A stretch of 64,000 bases of DNA from Frateuria_A sp051900425 (lineage in GTDB: Bacteria; Pseudomonadota; Gammaproteobacteria; Xanthomonadales; Rhodanobacteraceae): NCBI RefSeq assembly GCF_051900425.1, contig NZ_JBHZGK010000007.1, positions 1 through 64,000 of the forward strand. Direction: 5' to 3'. Numbering within the stretch: position 1 is the stretch's first letter; each line of letters opens with the position of its first letter. This document shows, piece by piece, positions 1 through 7,682 of the stretch. The notes under the pieces are model-generated. The model was not told the origin of the DNA. It did no database searches and saw only the letters and a list, made by a program, of their open reading frames with translations. Made by a program: the position numbers and the translations under genes.

Positions 1-580
1 TGAACGGCGCGTAGAGCTTGCGCAGCACGGCGGTGGCGCGCTCGCTGGAGCTGCCGATCACGATGCGATCCGGGCGCAGGCAGTCTTCCACCGCGTCGCC
101 TTCCTTGAGGAACTCGGGGTTGGAGACCACGTCGAAGGGGATCACCGCGCCGCGCTCAGCCAGCGCCTGGGCGATGGTCGCGCGCACCTTGTCGGCGGTG
201 CCCACCGGCACGGTCGACTTGTTCACCACCACCGCGTAGCGGTTCAGGTGCTGGCCGATGCTGCGCGCCACTTCGAGCACGTAGCGCAGGTCGGCGCTGC
301 CATCCTCGTCCGGCGGCGTGCCCACGGCGATGAAGATCACGTCGCCGTGGTCGATGCCCTGCGCCGCGTCGGTGGTGAAGTCCAGCCGGCCACTCTCGTG
401 GTTGCGCTTGACCATCGGCGAGAGGCCCGGCTCGTAGATCGGCACCTCGCCGTTCTTGAGCCGCGAGACCTTGCCCGCGTCGACGTCCACGCACAGGACG
501 TGGTTGCCCATCTCCGCGAGACAGGTGCCGGTGACCAGGCCCACGTAGCCGGTGCCGAACAGGGTGACTTTCAGTGTCAT
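1..580 (-). CDS. ugd: UDP-glucose 6-dehydrogenase, N-terminal part (cut by window edge)
   Basis: Only the first ~193 residues are present; the gene continues beyond base 1. The N-terminus reads MTLKVTLFGTGYVGLVTG, the Rossmann NAD-binding motif of the UDP-glucose/GDP-mannose dehydrogenase family. Further in come VNKSTVPVGT and NPEFLKEGDAVED, signature stretches of the UDP-glucose branch. The enzyme oxidises UDP-glucose to UDP-glucuronate in the cytoplasm, a precursor for acidic exopolysaccharide. The ATG at 580 is preceded by AAGGAACG. It lies just downstream of the Wzc-like gene on the same strand (33 bp gap), so a role in the same polysaccharide pathway is likely. The catalytic cysteine lies outside the window, so GDP-mannose dehydrogenase cannot be fully excluded. 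Confidence 0.88.
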   Translation of the reverse strand, partial: MTLKVTLFGTGYVGLVTGTCLAEMGNHVLCVDVDAGKVSRLKNGEVPIYEPGLSPMVKRNHESGRLDFTTDAAQGIDHGDVIFIAVGTPPDEDGSADLRYVLEVARSIGQHLNRYAVVVNKSTVPVGTADKVRATIAQALAERGAVIPFDVVSNPEFLKEGDAVEDCLRPDRIVIGSSSERATAVLRKLYAPF

Positions 581-613
581 GTGTCGTTCCTTATTGCGAT
601 AGCGAATGCGTGA

Positions 614-2830
614 TCAGGCCTTGGCGCCGGCGTACTCGTAGTACGCGTAGGCGTAGTAGCCCGCGCTGCGCTTCTCGACCGCGTTGAAGATCGCGCCCTT
701 GACCGGCACGCCGTTCTGCTCGAAGCGCTGCTTGGCCAGCGCGATCTCGCGCGCCTGGTTCACGCCGAAGCGCACGACCATCAGGCTGGTGCCCACGTGG
801 TGGCCGATCACCGCCGCATCGGTCACCGCCAGGATCGGCGGGGTGTCGATGATGATCAGGTCGAAGCGCGGCTTGAGCTTCTCCAGCAGCGCGGTGAAGT
901 GCGAATGCATCAGCAGCTCGGACGGATTCGGCGGGACCTTGCCGCGCGCGATGAAGTAGAGGTTGTTCGCCCCCTCCACCGTGCGCACGGCCTCGGATAG
1001 GCCGATCTGGCCGGAGATGAGTTCGGACAGGCCCTGCTCCGGGCGACCGCCGACCACGGTGTGCAGCGCGCCCTTGCGCATGTCCGCATCGATCAGCAGC
1101 ACGCGCTGGCCGGCCTGCGCGATCACCGCCGCGAGGTTCGAACCGACGAAGGTCTTGCCGGCGCCCGGGCCCGGGCTGGAGATCATCAGCAGGTTGTTCT
1201 TCGCTTCCAGGCGGGCGAAGTGCAGGCTGGTGCGCAGGCTGCGCAGCGCCTCGACCGCGAGGTCGTCCGGCGCACTTTGCGCCAGCAGGTGCTGGGCGTA
1301 CGCGCCTCGTCGCACGCGGCCATTGCGATCGGTGATCTCGCGCTCGGCCGCCGACAGCGGCACGCAGGCGTAGACCGGCAGACCGACGTGCTCGATGGCG
1401 GCCAGGTCTTCGACGCCGCGGTTGAGCAGCTGGCGGATGAAAATGAAGGCAAGCGCGAGCAGGCCACCCAGCGCCGTGCCGGCCAGCACCAGGATGGTCT
1501 TCGGCGGCCACACCGGACGGTTGGTGTTGGTCGCGGCGCGATCGACCACGCGCACGTTGCCGACGGTACCGGCGCGGGCGATGTCGAGCTGCTGGGCCTG
1601 GTTGAGCAGGTTGGTGTAGGTCTCGTTGCTGACCTGCACGTCACGGGTCAGGCGCAGCAGTTCCTGCTGTGTATCGGGCAGGTGGCCGACCTGCTTCTCC
1701 AGGGCGTTCTTCTTGGCCTGCAACTGCCCGATCTGCGCGGCCAGGGCCTGGTAGGTCGGATGGTTGGAGGTGTACTTGCGCTCGACGTCGGCCATCTGCA
1801 TGCGCAGGTTCTCGATCTGCGTATCCAGCGCCACCGTCTGGTCGAGCAGGCCCTTGGTCTGCAGGCTGATGTCGACCGAATGCGCGCGCATCTGGAACGC
1901 GTTCAGCGCGGCGGTCGCCTTCTCCAGGTCCATCTTGACCTTGGGCAGCTGCTCCTTGACGAACTTCAGGCTGTTGGCCGCTTCGGCGGAGTTGCGCTCC
2001 ACGTTCTGCTGCACATACAGCGCGCTGATCTGGTCGAGCAACTGCGTCGCCAGCACCGGATCGGTGTTGTCGTAGGTGAGCACGATGATGCCCGAGTCCT
2101 TGCCCTGCTCGGTCGCGTTGATGGCGCCCTGCAGGCCGGTGATCGTGCCCAGGTGCGAATGGCGCGCCACGTCGAACACGGTGCCCGGGTTGGCGTGCAG
2201 TGCCTGCACCTGCATGGTGATCCCGTTGCCGGTGGCCGACTCGCCCACGCGGCCGGTCAGCAGCACGTTGTCCCCGGCGTCGGTCAGCGTGTAGGTACCG
2301 TGCTCGCCGGCGACCAGGTGAAGCTGCTTGTCCAGCAGCGCCGAGGGCACGTCGAGCTGGAAGATGTCCAGTTCGGCGCCGCCCCAGTCGTAGCTGTCCA
2401 TGCCCATGAACGGTGGCGCCACGTCACCGGGCATCTGTGGCTTGTAGCTGCGCGCCATGTAGTCGCCGATCACCGGGAAGCGCTCGGGCTGGGCGGTGAC
2501 GTCCAGCTTGAGGTTGTTCACCGCCTGCCCGATGACCGTGCGCGAAGTGATCAACGCGATCTCGGTAGTGGCCTGCGAGGAGCTGGCGCCCAGCGTCTGC
2601 GACAGATCGTCCAGGCCCGGCAGGGTGGGGACTTTCTGCTCCACCTGGACGGTGGCAGTGGCCTCGTAGATCGGCGTGGTCAAGGTGGCGTACACCACGC
2701 TGATCACGAAGAACACGGCAGTGACGCCGATGATCAACCACTTGTGGTCGAGCAGCGTGCCAAGCAGCGCGTGCAGGTCGATGTCGTCATCGCGACGCGG
2801 TGAGGACGGGAAGGTCTGTTTGGTGGTCAT
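614..2830 (-). CDS. wzc: Polysaccharide co-polymerase / tyrosine autokinase (Wzc/GumC type)
   Basis: A 738-residue inner-membrane protein with the full Wzc layout. A Wzz chain-length domain follows a first membrane segment near residues 32-52. A long periplasmic coiled-coil region follows, then a second membrane segment near residue 450, then a cytoplasmic BY-kinase domain. The Walker A is PGPGAGKT (Lys about 559) and Walker A' is LLIDADMRKG. The C-terminus ends in a tyrosine cluster (YYAYAYYEY, six Tyr), the autophosphorylation tail. It controls polymer length and export together with Wza. The gene sits between wzb and ugd on the minus strand with short gaps (24 and 33 bp), indicating an operon wzb-wzc-ugd. 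The length equals the fused proteobacterial form rather than the split Gram-positive form. Confidence 0.93.
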   Translation of the reverse strand: MTTKQTFPSSPRRDDDIDLHALLGTLLDHKWLIIGVTAVFFVISVVYATLTTPIYEATATVQVEQKVPTLPGLDDLSQTLGASSSQATTEIALITSRTVIGQAVNNLKLDVTAQPERFPVIGDYMARSYKPQMPGDVAPPFMGMDSYDWGGAELDIFQLDVPSALLDKQLHLVAGEHGTYTLTDAGDNVLLTGRVGESATGNGITMQVQALHANPGTVFDVARHSHLGTITGLQGAINATEQGKDSGIIVLTYDNTDPVLATQLLDQISALYVQQNVERNSAEAANSLKFVKEQLPKVKMDLEKATAALNAFQMRAHSVDISLQTKGLLDQTVALDTQIENLRMQMADVERKYTSNHPTYQALAAQIGQLQAKKNALEKQVGHLPDTQQELLRLTRDVQVSNETYTNLLNQAQQLDIARAGTVGNVRVVDRAATNTNRPVWPPKTILVLAGTALGGLLALAFIFIRQLLNRGVEDLAAIEHVGLPVYACVPLSAAEREITDRNGRVRRGAYAQHLLAQSAPDDLAVEALRSLRTSLHFARLEAKNNLLMISSPGPGAGKTFVGSNLAAVIAQAGQRVLLIDADMRKGALHTVVGGRPEQGLSELISGQIGLSEAVRTVEGANNLYFIARGKVPPNPSELLMHSHFTALLEKLKPRFDLIIIDTPPILAVTDAAVIGHHVGTSLMVVRFGVNQAREIALAKQRFEQNGVPVKGAIFNAVEKRSAGYYAYAYYEYAGAKA

Positions 2831-2854
2831 AGCCCGATTCCTAGGCTGGAGGAT

Positions 2855-3289
2855 TCACAGGTAGCGCAGCCAACTGCCGACGCCACGTTCGATTGAGGCG
2901 TGTACTTGCTCGAACACACTGCGCGAACGTCGAAACGGATCCGGCACGTCGCTGCCCGCGTGCCATTTGTCTAAAAGGAAAACCTTGCCGCTCGCCTCCG
3001 GGGCGAGCTTCACCACGGAATTGAGGTGCCGGCGCTCCATCGCCAGGACCAGGTCCGCCTCGCGCAGCATCGAGGGCTCGAGCTGGCGTGCACGGTGTTC
3101 GCTGGCATCGATGCCCTCGTCCTCGAGCAGCTCGGCGGCGTGCTGGTCGATCGGCCGTCCCACCAGCGCCCCCAGGCCGGCGCTGCTGACGTGGATGTCG
3201 CGCTCGCCCAGTTCGCGGCGGAACAGGAATTCCGCTACCGGGCTGCGGCAAACGTTGCCGACGCAGACCACGAGGATGTTCTTGAACAC
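2855..3289 (-). CDS. wzb: Low-molecular-weight protein-tyrosine phosphatase (Wzb type)
   Basis: A 144-residue cytoplasmic phosphatase that dephosphorylates the Wzc tyrosine tail. The P-loop CVGNVCRS (Cys9, Arg15) and the distal SDVPDPF acid loop (around residue 114-119) are intact. I chose the GTG at 3289, giving M-F-K-N-I-L-V-V. This matches the family N-terminus and has GGGAG eight bases upstream. A GTG at 3298 would add three residues but leaves no room for that ribosome site. It is the first gene of the minus-strand wzb-wzc-ugd group, and its upstream region is shared with the divergent small ORF and wza. Confidence 0.92.
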   Translation of the reverse strand: MFKNILVVCVGNVCRSPVAEFLFRRELGERDIHVSSAGLGALVGRPIDQHAAELLEDEGIDASEHRARQLEPSMLREADLVLAMERRHLNSVVKLAPEASGKVFLLDKWHAGSDVPDPFRRSRSVFEQVHASIERGVGSWLRYL

Positions 3290-3437
3290 GCTCCACACTC
3301 CCGAGTACCCAAGGCCATGTGGCCCCTGTCGATGCCCCTGCCGGCCGGGTGCGCGATGGACGCCGAACCGGTCGAGAGAGCGGGCAGTCTAAACTCCTGT
3401 TCCGTGAAAAAATCATGTTGGACACTCCCTTCATATA

Positions 3438-3477
3438 CGTGAAGAAAATGCGTCCAACGCTGCATCTTTTCTTCACG
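3438..3477. promoter_or_regulatory. Perfect 11-bp inverted repeat in the wzb/wza divergent region
   Basis: The arms CGTGAAGAAAA (3438-3448) and TTTTCTTCACG (3467-3477) are exact reverse complements separated by 18 bases. They lie in the AT-richer 299-base stretch between wzb (minus) and the small plus-strand ORF at 3598. The symmetry could be a regulator operator or a leader hairpin; nothing in the sequence decides between them. I see no clear promoter elements next to it. Confidence 0.4.
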
Positions 3478-3597
3478 CGGGCTGGCCCCGGCATAACGCC
3501 AACTTGAAGAACCCGCTTTCTCGTGACATTCACGAATGATCGCGTTAGATCGTCGAGCCCGCTTGGCAACCGTTCCAATCCTCGGGGGGCCCAACCC

Positions 3598-3849
3598 ATG
3601 CACATGTTGAAGCTCGTGCTTCCGCTTGCCGGTTTGCTCGTGGTCGGCCAGGCCTTGGCCTCCAAGGCTTCGCGCGCCACCCACGGGATCCCGGCATCGG
3701 CCGGCCAGCCGTCGGCGAGGGCCGGCGTCCACCCCGTCGCTCCACTGGACCGCATCGGTGGACGAAACGCTCAGGCCCCGTCGGCGGTGCCCGGCGGGGC
3801 ACTGCCGCCCGGCATCGTCAATAAGCACAGATACACCAACTCGCATTAA
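3598..3849 (+). CDS. Small exported protein of unknown function
   Basis: A possible 83-residue protein starting MHMLKLVLPLAGLLVVGQALA, a good Sec signal peptide with a cleavage site near residue 21. A short, Pro/Ala/Gly-rich mature part follows, ending IVNKHRYTNSH. GGGGGG lies a few bases before the ATG at 3598. An in-frame upstream ATG at 3523 would bury the signal peptide, so it is not preferred. It is about 100 bases upstream of wza on the same strand. I do not recognise the family. The signal peptide and ribosome site favour a real gene, but low complexity leaves doubt. Confidence 0.42.
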   Translation: MHMLKLVLPLAGLLVVGQALASKASRATHGIPASAGQPSARAGVHPVAPLDRIGGRNAQAPSAVPGGALPPGIVNKHRYTNSH

Positions 3850-3953
3850 CCCAAGCCATTAGCCACAACCTGCCATTACGCGAGCGTTCGGACGACCTCC
3901 TTCATTAAACCGTCACGATTATCTCCCGCATGGCCCAGCAGAAAGGACGCATT

Positions 3954-5036
3954 ATGAAAACGCTACCCGCAGTAGCCCTCCTTCTCTTCGCCTTCGCGCT
4001 GAACGGCTGCGCGATCGTTCCCGGCCAGCGCATGGACGAGGGTGCGCTGCAACGCGAGGACAGCCACATGCAGCTGGTGCAGATCACGCCCGAGCTGGTG
4101 GAGAGCAGCGAGGCGCAAGCCAGCACGGTTCCGCAGGAACTGCTGTCCTACCAGCCCGAGGACTACCGCATCGGCGCCGGTGACACGCTGTACATCACCG
4201 TGTGGGACCACCCGGAGCTGACCTCGCCCGCGGGCTCGCAGCAGCAGACCGTGGCCAACGGCCGCCTGGTGCGCCCTGACGGCACGCTGTTCTATCCCTA
4301 CGCCGGCACCATCAAGGCGGCCGGGCTCACCGTCGAGGAACTGCGCCAGGCGCTGACCAAGAAGCTGAGCAGCTTCGTGCGCGAGCCGCAGGTGGACGTC
4401 AACGTGGTCGGCTACGGCAGCCATCGGGTCACCCTGGAGGGCGCCTTCCAGCACACCGACGCCCAGGTGCTCAACTCGGTGCCGGTCACGCTGTCCCAGG
4501 CGATCGGCGTGGCGGGCATCAACACGCAGGAGGCGGACCTTTCCGGGTTCACGCTGACCCGTGACGGCAAGACCTATCCGATCGACCTGACCGAACTCAA
4601 CCAGAGCGCCCAGGGTCAGATCTATCTCAAGCCCGGTGACCGGCTGTTCCTGCCGTTCAACGACAACAAGGAGGTCTACGTCGTGGGCGAGGTGATCCGT
4701 CCGCAGGCCATCACCTTCAAGACCACCGCGTTGACCCTCACCCAGGCGCTGGGTCGTGCCGGCGGCCTGAGCCCGATCACTTCCTCGGGCAATGCCGTGT
4801 ACGTGATCCGCGGTTCGGAGAAGCTCACCCAGACGCCCGCGCAGGTGTTCCACCTCAACGCACGCTCGCCGGCGTCCTATGCCCTGGCGGACAACTTCCG
4901 CGTGAAGCCGGGCGACGTGGTGTGGGTCGGCGCGGCCGGCATCACCAAGTGGAACCGCTTCCTGAGCCAGTTGCTGCCGCTGTCCGGCCTGATCTACCAG
5001 ACCGCCGGCTCGGTCGATCGCGTCAACAACCCCTGA
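3954..5036 (+). CDS. wza: Outer-membrane polysaccharide export lipoprotein (Wza/GumB type)
   Basis: A 360-residue lipoprotein with signal peptide and lipobox ALNGC (Cys19). The poly-export domain begins near residue 60 (YRIGAGDTLYITVWDHPEL). SLBB repeats follow (VTLEGAFQHTDAQ; VYVVGEVIRPQAITF). It closes with a C-terminal segment that in Wza forms the outer-membrane helix barrel. It is the outer-membrane exit channel for exopolysaccharide, partner of the Wzc protein encoded divergently. The ATG at 3954 has GAAAGGA upstream and starts exactly at the signal peptide; an ATG at 3930 lacks that fit. An intrinsic terminator follows at 5091-5113. Confidence 0.92.
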   Translation: MKTLPAVALLLFAFALNGCAIVPGQRMDEGALQREDSHMQLVQITPELVESSEAQASTVPQELLSYQPEDYRIGAGDTLYITVWDHPELTSPAGSQQQTVANGRLVRPDGTLFYPYAGTIKAAGLTVEELRQALTKKLSSFVREPQVDVNVVGYGSHRVTLEGAFQHTDAQVLNSVPVTLSQAIGVAGINTQEADLSGFTLTRDGKTYPIDLTELNQSAQGQIYLKPGDRLFLPFNDNKEVYVVGEVIRPQAITFKTTALTLTQALGRAGGLSPITSSGNAVYVIRGSEKLTQTPAQVFHLNARSPASYALADNFRVKPGDVVWVGAAGITKWNRFLSQLLPLSGLIYQTAGSVDRVNNP

Positions 5037-5090
5037 CGCAAGGTTTGGCTGGCGGGCCAGGGAAGGCCCGCCGGCATGGAACCAGAAGAG

Positions 5091-5113
5091 GCCCGGCGCA
5101 AGCCGGGCTTTTT
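5091..5113 (+). terminator. Rho-independent terminator after wza
   Basis: The stem GCCCGGC (5091-5097) and GCCGGGC (5102-5108) closes a GCAA loop and is followed by TTTTT (5109-5113). It lies 55 bases after the wza stop. Confidence 0.85.
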
Positions 5114-5118
5114 CTGTT

Positions 5119-5495
5119 GGCCGCCGCAGGCGAGCCAGGTCGCGGAGAGACTGCGCAAGAACGACTGGCAAGGCAGCGCTTCTGCGGCCATTCCCGCGAG
5201 CTCCGGCCGCCCACCCCAACCTCTCCCGGAGGGAGAGGAGCAGCGCGAGGCGAACTTACACAACCTCGCACGCTTGCTGCCTCGCTCTTGTCTTCAGCGG
5301 GACTGGCAGGCCATTCCTCCCGTTACTTTTTTTTCGAGGAAAGTGATCCGGGCGCCGGCAGGCGATCGGAAGCCCGCAGCAGGCGAGCCAAGTCGCCGAG
5401 CCGCCGCACGAACGACAACCGCAGCCCCTCACTCATGCCGGGAGCATTCCCGCGAGCGCCGGCCGGCCCACCTCTCTCCCCGAGCGGAGAGGCGC
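5119..5495. repeat. Duplicated ~120-bp intergenic repeat
   Basis: This non-coding stretch fills most of the 459-base gap between wza and the Rieske gene. Two imperfect direct copies are visible, about 5120-5240 and 5372-5494. Both contain CAGGCGAGCCA(A/G)GTCGC followed by CG-rich sequence and GAACGAC. Both then carry CATTCCCGCGAGC with CCGGCCG and end in a short palindrome of the type CTCTCCC...GGGAGAGG. Related cores recur at 21436-21482 and, inverted, at 52663-52707. I see no convincing gene here. Confidence 0.55.
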
Positions 5496-5837
5496 TCAAT
5501 CGTCGGCCAGCCAGACCACCCCGCGCTCCACCCTCACCGGCACCGCGCGCAACGACTGCCCGCGGCACGGCCCGCCCACGCAGAAGCCGTCCCCGGTCCG
5601 GAAGCTCGCTCCGTGCACGGCACAGATCAGCGTGCCGCGGCTGATCAGGAACTGGCCCGGCGCCCAGTCCAGCCGGCGCCCGGCGTGCGGGCAGACGTTG
5701 ACCCAGGCGCGCGCCTCCTCGCCGTCGCGCAGCACGATCAGGTTCTCCGGCCCGTCGGGCAGCACCGCGTCGACGGCCGCGGCAGTGCCGTCGGGAATGT
5801 GATCGAGGCGGCAAAGCGCCCCTGTGGGTAGGTCCAT
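5496..5837 (-). CDS. Rieske-type [2Fe-2S] ferredoxin-like protein
   Basis: A 113-residue soluble protein consisting of one Rieske domain. The two cluster-binding motifs are CPHAGRRLDW and CAVHGASF (Cys-X-His ... Cys-X2-His). A C-terminal CVGGPC stretch leads into the final strands. Such stand-alone Rieske proteins act as electron carriers for dioxygenases or nitrite-reductase-like enzymes, but no oxygenase gene is nearby, so the partner is unknown. The ATG at 5837 gives the family-typical N-terminus (MDLPTGALCRL). A longer frame upstream is an artefact overlapping the divergent gene at 5914. Confidence 0.85.
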   Translation of the reverse strand: MDLPTGALCRLDHIPDGTAAAVDAVLPDGPENLIVLRDGEEARAWVNVCPHAGRRLDWAPGQFLISRGTLICAVHGASFRTGDGFCVGGPCRGQSLRAVPVRVERGVVWLADD

Positions 5838-5913
5838 CGGCACTTGCCTCGGGGGCGTGAAAGCCCCATCGTTGCGCACGTAAGTCGTTGATTTTACCAC
5901 ACGGATTTTTAAC

Positions 5914-6186
5914 ATGCGCCTGTTCCAGCTGCCGTCTTCCCGTCCCCGCCACCCGCTCGCGCGCGCCCTGTCGCTGGTCGTGGGGGTCGCCGTGCTGGGC
6001 GTGATGCTGGTGTTCGGCCTGGTCGTCGCTGGCGTCCTGCTGGTCGGCGGCGGGCTGTGGCTGGCGCTGCGCCAGTGGAACCGCGCGCGTGCCGTCGGCC
6101 GTTCGGCGCCCGCCCCCGGTTCGCGTCCGCAGGTGCTCGAAGGCGATTTCGTGGTGTTGCACGAGGGTCGCCCGGTCGCGCGTTGA
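5914..6186 (+). CDS. Small membrane protein, unknown function
   Basis: A 90-residue protein with a basic N-terminus, then two closely spaced hydrophobic stretches (about residues 20-34 and 36-54) and a polar tail ending LEGDFVVLHEGRPVAR. The topology suggests an inner-membrane hairpin with a cytoplasmic tail. It is divergent from the Rieske gene with 76 bases between starts, and 72 bases upstream of the Ada-like gene on the same strand. No catalytic motif is seen. Confidence 0.65.
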   Translation: MRLFQLPSSRPRHPLARALSLVVGVAVLGVMLVFGLVVAGVLLVGGGLWLALRQWNRARAVGRSAPAPGSRPQVLEGDFVVLHEGRPVAR

Positions 6187-6258
6187 CGTGCAAGAAGCGG
6201 ATGGCCGCCCCGCGGCCGTCCCGCCAGACTGGCGTCATCTGGAAACCGGAACGCCGCC

Positions 6259-7125
6259 ATGTCCGCCATCGAACCGCTTGAACAGGCCCGCCGGCTGCTC
6301 GACGAGGCCGATACCGCGCTCAGCCTGGACGCCCTGGCCAGTGCGGTCGCGCTGAGCCCGACCTACCTGCAGCGCGCCTTCCGCCGGCGCTTCGGCATGA
6401 GTCCGGCCGAGTACCACCGCTCACGGCGCTTCGGCCAGTTCAAGGCGGCCCTGCGCGAGGGCTCGGCCGTGACCGATGCGGTCTACGAGGCCGGCTTCGG
6501 CTCCGGCAGCCGCGTCTACGAACACAGCAACCGCCTGCTCGGCATGACCCCGGCCAGTTACCGCGCTGGCGGCGCCGGGGCCAGCATTCGCTACACCACC
6601 ACCGGCACGCCGCTGGGCCGGCTACTGGTGGCTACCACCACGCGCGGCATCTGCGCGGTCAACCTGGGCGATGACGACGCGACGCTTGAGCGCGGCCTTG
6701 CCGACGAATTCCCCCACGCCACGCGCGAGCGCGTCGATGCCGGACGCGAGGAATGGCTGGACGCGGTGATCGCGCGCATCGCCAGCGAACTGGGCTGGAG
6801 CGACGCCGCCGCGCCCGCCATGCCGCCGCTGGACATCGCGGCGACCGCGTTCCAGTGGCGCGTGTGGGAGGCGCTCACCCGCATCCCCGCCGGCCAGACG
6901 CGCAGCTACCGCGCGCTCGCCACGGAGTTGGGCGATCCCAACGCCGCCCGCGCGATCGGCAACGCCTGCGGCAACAACCGCCTGGCGCTGATCGTGCCCT
7001 GCCACCGCGTGGTGCGCGAGGACGGCTCGCTGGGCGGCTGGCGCTGGGGCGTGGAACGCAAGCGCGAACTGCTGGCGCGCGAGCGCAGCCGGGGCGCCGC
7101 ACCGGAGCGCCGCCGCGTGTCTTGA
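6259..7125 (+). CDS. AraC-type HTH fused to methylated-DNA-protein-cysteine methyltransferase (Ada-like)
   Basis: 288 residues. Residues ~1-105 form an AraC-type double helix-turn-helix (LSLDALASAVALSPTYLQRAF; GMSPAEYHRSRR). Residues ~110-275 are an O6-alkylguanine-DNA alkyltransferase with the acceptor motif PCHRVV (Cys248) and the NRLALIVPCHR context. Compared with E. coli Ada it lacks the N-terminal zinc/methylphosphotriester domain. It therefore probably repairs O6-methylguanine and may regulate DNA-repair genes, but cannot sense phosphotriester damage in the classical way. The start at 6259 has GGAAACCGGA upstream. Confidence 0.88.
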   Translation: MSAIEPLEQARRLLDEADTALSLDALASAVALSPTYLQRAFRRRFGMSPAEYHRSRRFGQFKAALREGSAVTDAVYEAGFGSGSRVYEHSNRLLGMTPASYRAGGAGASIRYTTTGTPLGRLLVATTTRGICAVNLGDDDATLERGLADEFPHATRERVDAGREEWLDAVIARIASELGWSDAAAPAMPPLDIAATAFQWRVWEALTRIPAGQTRSYRALATELGDPNAARAIGNACGNNRLALIVPCHRVVREDGSLGGWRWGVERKRELLARERSRGAAPERRRVS

Positions 7126-7268
7126 CCCTCGCTCAAGGCTGGTTTGAGAACTGCGCGCTACCGCGCCGGTAGCGCTCCCGCTATCGTGCGCGCTTCGGGC
7201 AACACCCACCCAACGACGCCGGCCTTGCCGGCTGCCGGCGCTTGCCCTCGTCCCCAACGGATCTGCCG

Positions 7269-7655
7269 ATGCCCATGCACAAGCCCGCCGGCCACAACGC
7301 GGTCTCGCCCTACCTGCTGGTGGCTGACGCGCACGCCATGCTGGCCTTCCTGCAGGCGACCTTCGGTGCGCAGGAGCTTTATCGCAAGGCGCGCGAGGAC
7401 GGCTCGGTCATGCACGCCGAAGTGCGTATCGACGATTCGGTGGTGATGCTCGGCGAGCGCCCCGACGGACGCCAACCCGTACGCTGCTCCACCCACGTCT
7501 ACGTGCCGGACGTGGACGCCTGCCATGCCGCAGGCCTGGCCGCCGGCGCGGACAGCGTGTCCCCGCCAACCGACCAGCCCTACGGCGACCGCACCGCCGG
7601 ACTGCGCGACCCCGAAGGCCATCTGTGGTGGATCGGCACCCACCTGGCCCGCTGA
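7269..7655 (+). CDS. VOC-family (glyoxalase/PhnB-like) protein
   Basis: 128 residues with the paired beta-alpha-beta-beta-beta fold pattern of the vicinal oxygen chelate superfamily: SPYLLVADAHAMLAFLQATFGA at the start and DRTAGLRDPEGHLWWIGTH at the end. The closing GLRDPEGHLWW motif is typical of the PhnB/glyoxalase-like group. The substrate is unknown; members include metal-dependent lyases and resistance proteins. I chose the ATG at 7269 (MPMHKPAGH). An ATG two codons later is equally possible. It precedes the EamA transporter gene by 27 bases on the same strand. Confidence 0.8.
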   Translation: MPMHKPAGHNAVSPYLLVADAHAMLAFLQATFGAQELYRKAREDGSVMHAEVRIDDSVVMLGERPDGRQPVRCSTHVYVPDVDACHAAGLAAGADSVSPPTDQPYGDRTAGLRDPEGHLWWIGTHLAR

Positions 7656-7682
7656 TTCCCCTCCCTACGCACGGCCCCGCCC

